The position numbers and the translations under genes are program-made. The notes under the pieces are model-generated. The model saw nothing but the letters and a program-made list of their open reading frames with translations. It had not been told where the DNA came from and searched no databases. A stretch of DNA of 23,631 bases from a virus, in IMG/VR virus record IMGVR_UViG_3300042557_001622, positions 1 through 23,631 of that record; one strand, 5' to 3'. Shown in pieces: positions 15,186-23,631 of this stretch; the first letter of the stretch is position 1, and each line of letters opens with the position of its first letter.

Positions 15186-16961
15186 TTATTTCGAAAATGG
15201 TATTGCCATCGGCGAATCAATATTAAGTTTTGTAGGATTTGCTTTTTGAATATTATCAATCAAATCCTCAATTTCTTTAGTGTCATATCTGCCAGGCTTG
15301 TGAACTTGAATTAATAAACGCATTGAATATGCAACGTTGTTTAAATGATTTAAACTATAATTAAGTTCTTCTTCGCTTATTGTGCCTGCCATTATTCTTT
15401 TCTTATATGGTTCTGTATATTCAAATTGAACGTCGCAGATTTCAATGTCAATATCTTCCTCAAATGCAATCAAAGATTCACTTCTTCCAGCAGCAACTCC
15501 TTCATAAAGAGCTTTCTTATTGAAAAGATTGAACATCGTTTTTGTGATTAAACGTTTATGCGTCAAATCATCGAGTGCAATATCACAACGCCAGTGAGGA
15601 ACGACAACTTCCCAAATACCACCGTTTGTTGTGACTCTATACATTTCTTTAATGTATTTGATTAAGTCTTGAGGTTTTTCGCCGAGATGTTCTAAAATAT
15701 CTTTAGCGACTATATGATCAAATTCGTCATCTTCCCACTTCCATGGAGTAATATCCAAATCTACAACTTCGTCTGGATTGACGATTTTTGATTTGTCAAC
15801 GTTAAGGAATCCTTCAAATTTAAATGTTCCGCAGCCAAGATTCAATCTCTTAGTTACGCGATCTTCATTAGTGTGTTCAACTTTTTGCAAATTGAACTTT
15901 TTTTCCAATGCACTGTATAAATCTTGAAATGTAGAATTCCAAGTTTTATGATCGGTTTGTCTGAAAATTCTAACGCACTTGTAATATGGACTTGTTGTAC
16001 TTTCTGGCGCACCAACTGTCCAAGTATGATATGGAAGAATTGGAACAATAACCCAAGTTTCTTTACCCATAGAAGCAGCAAGGTGCGCAATACTTGTGCA
16101 AGAAGTAATCACAATATCTAGATTTTCAATTGCTGCCATTGTATCTTCCCAAGAAATGAGAAGATGTTGCAAATCAACAACATTTTCTGGGAGATTTACC
16201 AGATTATGATCTCTTTGCAAACTATAAATTTGTAGTTCTGAATACTTCGCTAAATTTGTTATAAACTTAGGTGGAAAACGTCTAAATTGTTGATGTTCAA
16301 ATTTTGGATTTCCCGCCCAACGAATACCAACTTTAATTTTATCAGAGTTGATAATATTTTTCCAAACTGTTACAGATTCTGGTATTGCTTTCAAGAAAGG
16401 ATCATTTTCAAAATTTTCAAACGTATTGCCAGATAACCAACCTGCACTAAATCCTGGAACCCAGTAATCATGTTGAACTGTGTGTGCTTGATTGCGCAGA
16501 ATCACTTTATCTACAGAGTCCATTCTACTGAACATTGAAACGAGTTCAGGTGCAGCGGCAAGGTAAACTTTATCCGCTCCCATTTTCTTAAATGAATTGG
16601 CAAAACGTGCATGAATAATCTCATCACCATATCCACCCTCAAGAGAGATGATGACAGACTTACCTCTAATGTCGTCTTTTTCTGGATTGAAAATTGGAGC
16701 AGCTGTTTTTAATGGAGGCGATCCATAAACATTTAAGAAACGACCATGCTCAAGAAGTTTACAGCCTTCTAGATAATTTCCATCTTGTAAGATGAACCAT
16801 CCACGATTGAAGCAGTGACGAAACCAAATATCTTGTGTGTTTTTTCCGTTTGGGTCGAGAATTTTATCTGGACCAATTGCTTCTAACTTATCAGATAAAG
16901 CGCGTGCTTCTTTATGCTTACCTTCGAGTTGAAGTTTCAACTCCATGTCAATTTCATGCAT
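15186..16961 (-). CDS. GT9-like (heptosyltransferase-family) transferase fused to a methyltransferase
   Basis: 591 aa. Residues 1-~75 are helical and TPR-like (ARALSDKL, GWFILQDGNYLEGCKLLEHGR). Residues ~100-355 form a GT-B transferase resembling the TPR-linked GT9/heptosyltransferase group: SLEGGYGDEIIHARFA (106-121), IKVGIRWAGNPKFEH (209-223), and SCTSIAHLAASMGKETWVIVP (287-307). Residues ~368-560 form a class I methyltransferase: KRLNLGCGTFKFEG (371-384), VDLDITPW, AKDILEHL (419-426), MYRVTTNGGIWEVVVPHW. The GT9 relationship is notable because the facing operon makes an ADP-heptose-type donor. The start has GGAGAT about 6 nt upstream. It is the first gene of a leftward operon of four. Confidence 0.8.
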   Translation of the reverse strand: MHEIDMELKLQLEGKHKEARALSDKLEAIGPDKILDPNGKNTQDIWFRHCFNRGWFILQDGNYLEGCKLLEHGRFLNVYGSPPLKTAAPIFNPEKDDIRGKSVIISLEGGYGDEIIHARFANSFKKMGADKVYLAAAPELVSMFSRMDSVDKVILRNQAHTVQHDYWVPGFSAGWLSGNTFENFENDPFLKAIPESVTVWKNIINSDKIKVGIRWAGNPKFEHQQFRRFPPKFITNLAKYSELQIYSLQRDHNLVNLPENVVDLQHLLISWEDTMAAIENLDIVITSCTSIAHLAASMGKETWVIVPILPYHTWTVGAPESTTSPYYKCVRIFRQTDHKTWNSTFQDLYSALEKKFNLQKVEHTNEDRVTKRLNLGCGTFKFEGFLNVDKSKIVNPDEVVDLDITPWKWEDDEFDHIVAKDILEHLGEKPQDLIKYIKEMYRVTTNGGIWEVVVPHWRCDIALDDLTHKRLITKTMFNLFNKKALYEGVAAGRSESLIAFEEDIDIEICDVQFEYTEPYKKRIMAGTISEEELNYSLNHLNNVAYSMRLLIQVHKPGRYDTKEIEDLIDNIQKANPTKLNIDSPMAIPFSK

Positions 16962-17025
16962 AGTTTATCTCCAAAATAACAATTAATTATAACTTATAAA
17001 ATTCAAAACACCTAATAATTTTTAA

Positions 17026-17033
17026 TATTTATC
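17026..17033 (-). promoter_or_regulatory. Possible late-promoter box GATAAATA
   Basis: Minus-strand GATAAATA, one base from TATAAATA, overlaps the stop codon of the 1663-aa RCC1 gene. It would place a start about 58 nt upstream of the GT9-like gene ATG at 16961. It is the only candidate promoter in the 67-nt gap 16962-17028, which is otherwise featureless AT-rich sequence with no clear hairpin terminator. Confidence 0.3.
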
Positions 17034-20000
17034 TCGATTGCAATATTGCAGAGTGTTGATTGGATAGCGAAACATTCGCAACAACTATCTCGCCTGTTAC
17101 TGGTCTAGGAAGTTGTAGGAATGCCTCATTCCTACCTAGTCTACTTGCCACAAGAACGGCTGCTCCAACTTGTGGTGTGAGAGTATTTAATCCCCACATA
17201 TGCAAAACGTTGTTTGAATTTGGTGTTGCTGCAAAATATCCATTACCTGCTTCTACAGTACGCCATTGCGTATTTGCATCTAGAACTTTTGGTGTTCTTG
17301 ACCAATAACTAAATGTATTTGATTTTACGGTATAATCCAAAAATATAGGTGATGATCTACTGACGTTTGGAGCAGACCATCCAGCATCGCCAAGTTGACC
17401 AACAGTGTTTAATCCCCAAGTAAATAAGTCTTTATTATTTGAAATTGCTGATGCCGTTGAACCACTGATTGACACTGCCGTAAATCCATTCGCGCCAACT
17501 AAAACAGGGCTTGAACGATCTGTCACCAACCCAATACCGAGAGCACCAGCGCTGTTCAATCCAAAGGAGAACATACGACCTAGTGTATCAATTGCAAGAG
17601 AAGTTGATGCTCCTGCAGCAACAGCAGTCCAACTACTTGAACCGATTTGTGCTGGTGAGAATAATATATTTGTAGAACCTGCAGTAACTGTACCAACACC
17701 ACACATGCCGAAACGATTATTACCCCAAGCATACATACCGCCAGTATTTGTAATGGCTAATGAATGTGTATGACCAGCACTCACAGCAATCCAACTTAAT
17801 GTTCCTGGTGTTCCTGCAACTAATACAGGAGAAGATTTTGAAGCAACAGATTGATCGCCTATATGTGGATATCCACTTGTTCCGAATCCCCAACCAAACA
17901 AGGCACCATCAGAGCGAATTGCCATTGTAAAGTTATTTGAAACTGCTACTTGTGACCAAGAACTTGTACCAACTTTAATTGGCGAGCAACGAATTATTGC
18001 ACCACCAAGAAGAATTGGTGAAGATTTACTCACTGCAGTACCATCACCTAAATTCGTCGAAGCACCCCAAGCATATATGATATTTGCAGAAGTTACTGCG
18101 ACTGTACCATCAGCAGTAGCCTTTACAATGTTCCAACTAGTTGGATACGCACCAACTGAAAAGTCTGCAATCAAGTTAAGCGGTTTTTGTCTGCTTGCAG
18201 TTGCACCTTGACCCAATTGTCCCGAAGAATTCAATCCCCATGCCCAAATGGTGTTGCTACTGTCAAGTGCAACAGCATGTGTAGCGCCTGCACGAACTAA
18301 ATTCCAACTTAAACCAATAGCGTCTGTTCTGCCAGAAGTGATTAGTGTTGGTGAAATTATATAAAACGCTGTTGCAATTTGAGTTGGTGATGAACGGCTG
18401 ATTGAATCTTCCATACCTAAAGTGCCATTTAAGCCCAAACCCCAGGTATAAAGAAGCCCATTTGCTGTGACTCCAGCAGAATTAAAGCCACCCAATGAAA
18501 GATGTGAAATTTTATCACCATTACCACCCATAACTATAACAGGCGAAGATCTTGATGTTGCCAAACCATCACCAACTAGATTAAAGTTAAAACCTCCCCA
18601 AGAATATAATTCGCCGCTGGCGATTCCCATCATTCCTCGTTGATTGATGCCTGCTGCTGCACCCCAGAATGCAACCTTTTCCCAATCTGTGCGAGTGCCG
18701 ATTTGAACAGGTGAAGATTGATCAGTTTTGTAGTATTCATGAGCAACACGATCTGTAATAGATTGTACTGATGTGCCGCCAGTTATGAAACCCCAAACAA
18801 AGAGTCTACCATCTTGAGTAATTCCTGCTGCAGTCATCGGAGAATCTGCAATACTTTCTGCACTTGCGCGAACGAACTTCCAACTTGAATTACCAATTTG
18901 TACTGGTGAAGATTTATTTACTGTCGTACCATCACCAAGGCAACCATTTCGATCATTTCTTCCCCAAGCAAATAGTGCACCATCAGAGCGAATTGCATAC
19001 GCAGCGTAACCGCCAGCATAAACAAATTTCCAACTGTCTGAGCCAATTTTTACAGGAGAAGATTTTGGAACGGTTGTGCCGTCTCCCAGTTTACCAAAGT
19101 CATTATCGCCCCAGGCAAATAATGCACCATTAGCGTGAATGCCTAACGTATAACTTGCAATGCTAACCATTGCCCAACTTTCGCTGCCAACTTTACCTGG
19201 TGTTGAAGTGTTTGTTGCAGCACCATTACCCAATTCACCATTTGTGCCGCGACCCCAAGTCCAGAGACCGCCATTCTTATCAATTGCCGCAGCAGTTAAA
19301 GCACCAGCAGCAACGCTTGAATAGCCAATTCCACCAGCATTACCAACACTTACTGGTGAACTTCTATTTGTTGTGGCGCCAATACCTAGCACACCAGATG
19401 TACCTCTTCCCCAAGAGAATAGCTCGCCATTGTTAATTCTTCGAATACCAAACGCTGCGCCGCCTTGCTCGCGCATAGAACCAGCAACCCAATCATATGA
19501 TCCCAATGTGGTGGTTGTATATTCTGGTCCTGTTCTGGTTGTGAGTGTTGTTAAACCATCACCAAACAATCCAGATGCGCCATTATTACCCCATATCCAA
19601 TATGAGCCATCGGCGCGAACAAACCCGATAGCAGGAGCTTGGCTAGTGAAATCGCGGGCGCCAGCAGAGAAACAATCAATAACAGGAGCACCGAAATTTG
19701 AAGCAGTTACGGGAGTGTTTCTTTGTGCAGCACTTTGTACTGTTCCTCTTCCTGTCGCTTGCCCTAACTGACCGCTTGATCCTTGACCCCAAATATACAC
19801 AGTTCCATTTGTAGAATCTAGTGCAGCACAGTGACTCATTCCAGCAAAAACTTTGTTTGGTCGAACAAAAGTTGTTAACGCACCAGCAACAGCAACAGGA
19901 GAACTTCTATTTGCTGCAGTTGCACTAAAACCTAGTTGTCCGCCTGTTCCCAGTCCCCATGCAAATGCAACATTCGCGCTTGTTGTTCCGACAGAAAAAT

Positions 20001-22020
20001 CTACTCCAGCTGCCACAGATGTCCAACTTGAAGCGCCAATTTTAACGGGAGAGGATTTACTGACTGATGTACCATCACCAATTTGACCCGAAGTGCCTAA
20101 ACCCCACACATAAAGTGCTCCATTAGATAGAACACCAACACTGTGATTAAGACCAGCTTCAACAGTTAACCACGATTGAGCGCCGATTTTGACTGGAGAA
20201 GATTTTGATACAGTTGTACCATCACCTAATATGCCACTTACGCCAGAACCCCAAGCATAAAGTGCACCATTTGCAAGAATTCCAACACAATGGCTTCCAT
20301 TAATACTGACTAATGACCAAGATTCACTACCGATTTTAACAGGTGAAGATTTACCTACAGTCGTACCATCACCCAATTGTCCTAGTGAATTTGGTCCCCA
20401 CATGAAAAGAGCACCATTTGAGTGAATTGCAGCACTTGGCGCAAACCCACCACAAGCGATAAATTGCCAACTTTCTGAACCGATTTGAACAGGTGAGGAT
20501 TTATTAATTGTTGTGCCGTCACCAATAACGCCATTATTGTTTATACCCCATCCAAACAATATTCCTGTTGAGTTGGTAGCGAGCATTGTGCCACCTGATG
20601 CAGCAATACCAACTTTTCCAACAGAAACTTTAGACCAAGATGTTGTTTTCTTTAACGCAAATGACTCACCAGACTGAATACCAACTTGACCAATTGAATT
20701 GTTACCCCAACCAAAAAGACTTCCTGTGGAGTTTACTGCAAATACATGTGAATCAGAACATGTGATTTTTGTCCAACTGCCAGCAACTTGAACTGGCGAA
20801 GAACGATTGACTAATAGGTCATCTTGGTTTCCCAACATTCCATTGGTACCAGAACCCCAAGAGTATAATGTTCCATTGTTGCGAATTGCATACGAGTTTA
20901 ATGAACCGCCTGCAACTTCTGTCCAAGATTCAGCACCAATTTTAACTGGTGAAGATTTTGGAACAGTCGTACCGTCACCAAGTTGACCTCCTGCATTCAC
21001 GCCCCAAACATACAATGCGCCGTTTGCGAGAACACCGATTGTATGACTGCCTGCAACAGCAACTCTTGTCCAAGATTCTGAACCTATTTTAACAGGTGAT
21101 GATTTATTTACTGTTGTGCCATCACCAAGTTGACCATTTGCATTGATGCCCCAAGTGTATAAGGCACCATTTGATGAAATGGCAGCATAATGAGATCCTG
21201 AGACGCCGTCAGCAACATAATTCCAATTTGAAATTGATGTACTTACCGCAGTTGGAGATATGCGCGCAGTTGTTGTTCCATCGCCAATAACAGAAGTACC
21301 CCAAGCAAAAAGATTAGCACCACTTGTTGAATCTTTTTCTGCGATGATGCCACTTCTATTTCCACCTAAAGTGAACGAATCCCATCCACCGCTATTACGG
21401 AAACCAATAACACTACCATCACCAATTTGTCCTGCCCAGTTATTACCCCAAACAAAAATTTCACCGTTTGTTGTAACAGCTGCAGTGTGATTATTACCAA
21501 CAGACAAAAATGACCAACTACGATTGCCGATTTGTATTGGTGATGATCGATTAACTGGTGTTGCTGTAGCATCATCATTACCCAATTGACCAGAGGAATT
21601 TAATCCCCACATATATAAAGCACCATTCGAATGAATAGCGCCAGAATGAGACCATCCTGCAGAAATTTGACTCCAACTTTCAGAACTTAAAAGTGTTGGT
21701 GATGATTTATTAAGAGTCGTACCATCGCCAAGTTGTCCAGTTGAATTTAATCCCCAAACATACAATGCGCCGTTTGGCGCAAGTGCCATTGCATGGCTCA
21801 ATCCTTGACTGACTTTTGACCAACTAGTAAGAATAAGATCGCCAGTTGCATTTGCACCACCCCAAGCAAATAATGTTCCTGATGCATTAATTGCTAATGC
21901 ACCATCGACGCCTGCACTGATAGCAGTCCAAGAAGAAGTTCCTGAATTTGCTGGCACATCGAGTAGTGCGACCGCTGTTCGATTGCTGGTTGTAATTGAA
22001 ACTGGTGATGATTTTGACAT
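17029..22020 (-). CDS. Giant RCC1-repeat beta-propeller protein (1663 aa)
   Basis: The whole protein is a string of about 30 RCC1-type repeats (hand count) of ~45-65 residues. The consensus is roughly: A-I-x-x-N-G-x-L-Y-x-W-G, then N-x-x-G-Q-L-G-D-G-T-T, then SSPV.IG..SW..V.AG.SH. RCC1 repeats are blades of a seven-bladed propeller, so ~30 blades could make about four propellers in a row. Residues ~1-48 begin in mid-repeat (MSKSSPVSI), and the C-terminus ends at a closing strand (SAILQSR). No enzymatic motif, signal peptide or membrane segment is seen. In a phage tail region the likely role is a surface-exposed fibre or receptor/host-contact protein; this is inferred. There is no Shine-Dalgarno, but TATAAATA lies 5 nt upstream of the ATG, and the ORF is in frame with the preceding RCC1 ORF across a single stop. 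Confidence 0.75.
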   Translation of the reverse strand: MSKSSPVSITTSNRTAVALLDVPANSGTSSWTAISAGVDGALAINASGTLFAWGGANATGDLILTSWSKVSQGLSHAMALAPNGALYVWGLNSTGQLGDGTTLNKSSPTLLSSESWSQISAGWSHSGAIHSNGALYMWGLNSSGQLGNDDATATPVNRSSPIQIGNRSWSFLSVGNNHTAAVTTNGEIFVWGNNWAGQIGDGSVIGFRNSGGWDSFTLGGNRSGIIAEKDSTSGANLFAWGTSVIGDGTTTARISPTAVSTSISNWNYVADGVSGSHYAAISSNGALYTWGINANGQLGDGTTVNKSSPVKIGSESWTRVAVAGSHTIGVLANGALYVWGVNAGGQLGDGTTVPKSSPVKIGAESWTEVAGGSLNSYAIRNNGTLYSWGSGTNGMLGNQDDLLVNRSSPVQVAGSWTKITCSDSHVFAVNSTGSLFGWGNNSIGQVGIQSGESFALKKTTSWSKVSVGKVGIAASGGTMLATNSTGILFGWGINNNGVIGDGTTINKSSPVQIGSESWQFIACGGFAPSAAIHSNGALFMWGPNSLGQLGDGTTVGKSSPVKIGSESWSLVSINGSHCVGILANGALYAWGSGVSGILGDGTTVSKSSPVKIGAQSWLTVEAGLNHSVGVLSNGALYVWGLGTSGQIGDGTSVSKSSPVKIGASSWTSVAAGVDFSVGTTSANVAFAWGLGTGGQLGFSATAANRSSPVAVAGALTTFVRPNKVFAGMSHCAALDSTNGTVYIWGQGSSGQLGQATGRGTVQSAAQRNTPVTASNFGAPVIDCFSAGARDFTSQAPAIGFVRADGSYWIWGNNGASGLFGDGLTTLTTRTGPEYTTTTLGSYDWVAGSMREQGGAAFGIRRINNGELFSWGRGTSGVLGIGATTNRSSPVSVGNAGGIGYSSVAAGALTAAAIDKNGGLWTWGRGTNGELGNGAATNTSTPGKVGSESWAMVSIASYTLGIHANGALFAWGDNDFGKLGDGTTVPKSSPVKIGSDSWKFVYAGGYAAYAIRSDGALFAWGRNDRNGCLGDGTTVNKSSPVQIGNSSWKFVRASAESIADSPMTAAGITQDGRLFVWGFITGGTSVQSITDRVAHEYYKTDQSSPVQIGTRTDWEKVAFWGAAAGINQRGMMGIASGELYSWGGFNFNLVGDGLATSRSSPVIVMGGNGDKISHLSLGGFNSAGVTANGLLYTWGLGLNGTLGMEDSISRSSPTQIATAFYIISPTLITSGRTDAIGLSWNLVRAGATHAVALDSSNTIWAWGLNSSGQLGQGATASRQKPLNLIADFSVGAYPTSWNIVKATADGTVAVTSANIIYAWGASTNLGDGTAVSKSSPILLGGAIIRCSPIKVGTSSWSQVAVSNNFTMAIRSDGALFGWGFGTSGYPHIGDQSVASKSSPVLVAGTPGTLSWIAVSAGHTHSLAITNTGGMYAWGNNRFGMCGVGTVTAGSTNILFSPAQIGSSSWTAVAAGASTSLAIDTLGRMFSFGLNSAGALGIGLVTDRSSPVLVGANGFTAVSISGSTASAISNNKDLFTWGLNTVGQLGDAGWSAPNVSRSSPIFLDYTVKSNTFSYWSRTPKVLDANTQWRTVEAGNGYFAATPNSNNVLHMWGLNTLTPQVGAAVLVASRLGRNEAFLQLPRPVTGEIVVANVSLSNQHSAILQSR

Positions 22021-22025
22021 ACGAA

Positions 22026-22033
22026 TATTTATA
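22026..22033 (-). promoter_or_regulatory. Perfect T4-type late promoter box TATAAATA
   Basis: Minus-strand TATAAATA matches the T4 late consensus exactly and sits in the 15-nt gap between the two RCC1 ORFs, 5 nt before the ATG at 22020. With the usual T4 spacing transcription would begin at or next to the start codon, giving a leaderless mRNA. Chance occurrence is possible in AT-rich DNA, but the surrounding RCC1 repeats do not otherwise contain it at this repeat position. Confidence 0.5.
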
Positions 22034-22035
22034 TG

Positions 22036-23631
22036 TTAAGTTATAGTGTTATCGCCCATTGCGCCTGTATTGTTGTAACCTGCGCTTACTATTGTTCCGC
22101 TCTTTGTCACATAAATTGCTGTACCGAATGCGCCAGTATCGCTTGCGGCACCTTTCCACCAACTTGTGCCGATACCGACCTGAATAGGAGATGAACGCGA
22201 TATTGTTGTTCCTTGCGCTAACTGTCCGTATTGATTATCACCCCAAGTAAACAATGCACCAGAACTATTCACACCAATTGCAGTATTAACTCCTGCGGTG
22301 ATTGATGACCACGATTCAGCACCAATCACAACAGGCGATGATTTATTTACTGTCGTTCCATCACCTAATTGACCTCTTGCATTCAATCCCCACGCAGCTA
22401 ATTTATTATTAGCAAGGATACCCATAGCATGACTACCACCTGCAGAAATTTGAGTCCAAGATTCATTACCGATTTTCACTAATGACGATTTATTAACTGT
22501 TGTACCGTCACCAAGTTGACCAAGTGCGCTGCCACCCCAAGCATAGAGTGCGCCATTTGCCGCTCTTGCATAAGCAGTAACTTCAGCAGAAGTTATTTGT
22601 GCCCAACTTATACCTGATGTAATGGAAGTGAATACAGGAGAAGATCTGCTCGTTGTTGTTCCATCACCAAGTTGACCAACACTATTTAATCCCCAAGAAT
22701 ATATTTGCCCATTTGCCAATAAGCCAACTGCGTAACTTAATCCAGCTGAAATTTTTGACCAGCTGTTAGTACCAATTTGAATTGGAGATACTCTAAAATT
22801 AAACAATCCAACTTGAACTGGAGATGAAACGTTTGTCGTTGTAGAATATGCGGCACGAGCACCGTTTGCTCCTACACCCCAAGCATAAAGATTTCCAGAA
22901 ACTCCTTTAAGAGATCCTGCCATTCCCCATCCAGTAGCAGCAATTGTCAACCAAGAACTTGTCCCAATTCTAACTGGTGAGGATTTATTAATCGTTGTAC
23001 CATCACCAAATGAACCTCTTTCATTCAATCCCCACGCAAACAATGCATCGTCTTGCGCAATTGCCGCTGATGTCCAACTACCCCAAGCGCCAGCAGATGC
23101 ATATTTCCAAGAAGATGCTCCAATTTGTACTGGAGATGATTTAGCGGTAGTTGTTCCATCGCCGATATTTCCAAACACATTATTTCCCCAAGCCCATAAT
23201 TCGCCACTATTTTTAATTGCTAAAGTATGACCGTTATTAGTGCCTGTGCCGCCCGTACTAACAAAAGACCAACTTGATAATCCTATTGTTGTTTCTGGGG
23301 TGTTCCAAGGTTCTGTACCATCAGTACCAACAAAATGTGGGTAATATCTGAATGCTGGAGTTGCTGTCGTTCCAAGGTTAAATTGAAGTGTTCTTCTTGG
23401 TGAATTATAATTAGTCGTATTTGCAAGCCCCAACTGACCAAGACTATTGTTACCCCACGCCATTAAATGTGAATTGGAATTAATTGCTAAAACGACATTT
23501 ACTAGACCAACTAAATATGGCGAATTTGATGGCAAATAATCTTTGTATCCTTGTAACAATACTGGTGAACTTCGTGCAGTATCTGTTGTAGTTCTGTAAT
23601 CAGCACCCCATGTATAAAGATTTGCAGAATC
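22036..23631 (-). CDS. RCC1-repeat protein, partial at right edge
   Basis: The frame is open from the right edge (starting DSANLYTWGADYRTT) to the TAA at 22036, giving 531 residues with no start codon visible; an internal TTG at 23559 is not a credible start because RCC1 sequence (LYTWG, ARSSPV) continues upstream of it. About 10 RCC1 repeats are present, with the same consensus as the downstream gene (WGLN..GQLGDGTTVNKSSPV.IG.ESW). The protein stops in the middle of a repeat (YNNTGAMGDNTIT), exactly where the next ORF resumes (SKSSPV). It is therefore likely the upstream half of a split or bipartite propeller protein. Tail/adhesin function is inferred from neighbourhood. Confidence 0.75.
   Translation of the reverse strand, partial: DSANLYTWGADYRTTTDTARSSPVLLQGYKDYLPSNSPYLVGLVNVVLAINSNSHLMAWGNNSLGQLGLANTTNYNSPRRTLQFNLGTTATPAFRYYPHFVGTDGTEPWNTPETTIGLSSWSFVSTGGTGTNNGHTLAIKNSGELWAWGNNVFGNIGDGTTTAKSSPVQIGASSWKYASAGAWGSWTSAAIAQDDALFAWGLNERGSFGDGTTINKSSPVRIGTSSWLTIAATGWGMAGSLKGVSGNLYAWGVGANGARAAYSTTTNVSSPVQVGLFNFRVSPIQIGTNSWSKISAGLSYAVGLLANGQIYSWGLNSVGQLGDGTTTSRSSPVFTSITSGISWAQITSAEVTAYARAANGALYAWGGSALGQLGDGTTVNKSSLVKIGNESWTQISAGGSHAMGILANNKLAAWGLNARGQLGDGTTVNKSSPVVIGAESWSSITAGVNTAIGVNSSGALFTWGDNQYGQLAQGTTISRSSPIQVGIGTSWWKGAASDTGAFGTAIYVTKSGTIVSAGYNNTGAMGDNTIT

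Larger units (their letters stand above)
17100..23631 (-). repeat. Long array of RCC1 coding repeats
   Basis: About 40 degenerate repeats of roughly 135-200 nt spread over both RCC1 genes. On the plus strand they are visible as recurring motifs such as accatcaccaa, gcaccatttg and gaagattta. The units differ at many bases, so most are old duplications kept for protein structure, but several blocks encoding GDGTTVNKSSPVKIGSESW are close enough to permit recombination between units. Confidence 0.8.

Noticed and set aside
16962-17028. Terminator hairpin between the RCC1 gene and the GT9-like operon
   Set aside because: The gap is AT-rich, but no convincing GC-rich stem followed by a T-run is present on either strand.
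23557-23559. TTG as the start of the right-hand RCC1 gene
   Set aside because: The frame stays open to the window edge and encodes another RCC1 repeat upstream, so the gene is cut by the edge.
17029-23631. Diversity-generating retroelement variable region in the RCC1 or fibre genes
   Set aside because: No reverse transcriptase, template repeat or adenine-biased variable copy was seen in the window.
1-23631. Giant-virus (mimivirus-like) origin, suggested by collagen and PLOD-like genes
   Set aside because: Tail-fibre chaperone, phage-type fibre N-termini, Shine-Dalgarno sites, ATGA/GTGA/TAATG overlaps and bacterial heptose genes fit a bacteriophage better.

Overview
The window looks like part of the virion-adhesin and glycosylation region of a large, AT-rich, T4-like (myovirus-type) bacteriophage, probably marine or freshwater with a Gram-negative host. 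The reasons are as follows: there are collagen-stalk tail-fibre proteins with phage-type N-terminal anchors, a tail-fibre assembly chaperone-like protein, a glycine-rich adhesin, very tight gene packing with ATGA, GTGA and TAATG overlaps, Shine-Dalgarno sequences, and several boxes resembling the T4 late promoter (TATAAATA). No capsid, terminase, polymerase or integrase gene is present, so the assignment rests on tail and glycosylation genes only. No tRNA, rRNA, CRISPR array, insertion sequence or reverse transcriptase was seen.

Layout. (1) 1-9818, all on the minus strand: a 768-aa collagen-like fibre, a glycine-rich adhesin, a 2-oxoglutarate/Fe(II) dioxygenase, a 107-aa protein of unknown function, a 1300-aa collagen-like fibre with two collagen stalks, a tail-fibre chaperone-like protein, and a glycosyltransferase cut by the left edge. 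(2) 9819-9902: an AT-rich divergent promoter region. (3) 9903-12521, plus strand: a four-gene overlapping operon of an HldE-type kinase/nucleotidyltransferase, a cupin, a small HAD phosphatase-like protein and an HldD-like epimerase, that is, an ADP-heptose-type nucleotide-sugar pathway. (4) 12510-16961, minus strand: a GT25-like glycosyltransferase, a GT-A/methyltransferase fusion, a methyltransferase and a GT9-like/methyltransferase fusion. (5) 17029-23631, minus strand: two enormous RCC1-repeat (beta-propeller) proteins, the second cut by the right edge.

The most interesting point is a possible phage-encoded collagen modification system. The truncated gene at 1-1048 is not a simple LPS transferase. 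Its first ~230 residues carry landmarks of the collagen galactosyltransferase (COLGALT/GT25) family, and from ~239 it continues into a domain with the landmarks of the glucosyltransferase domain of animal lysyl hydroxylases (PLOD/LH3). It lies in the same co-directional cluster as two collagen proteins that contain about 22 X-Lys-Gly sites, plus a 2OG/Fe(II) dioxygenase. Together these could hydroxylate and then galactosylate and glucosylate a phage collagen stalk. A second striking feature is that the two RCC1 genes look like one gene split in mid-repeat by a 21-bp in-frame segment holding a stop codon, a perfect TATAAATA box and a new ATG.

All domain calls are from motif recognition by eye; no database search or alignment was run.
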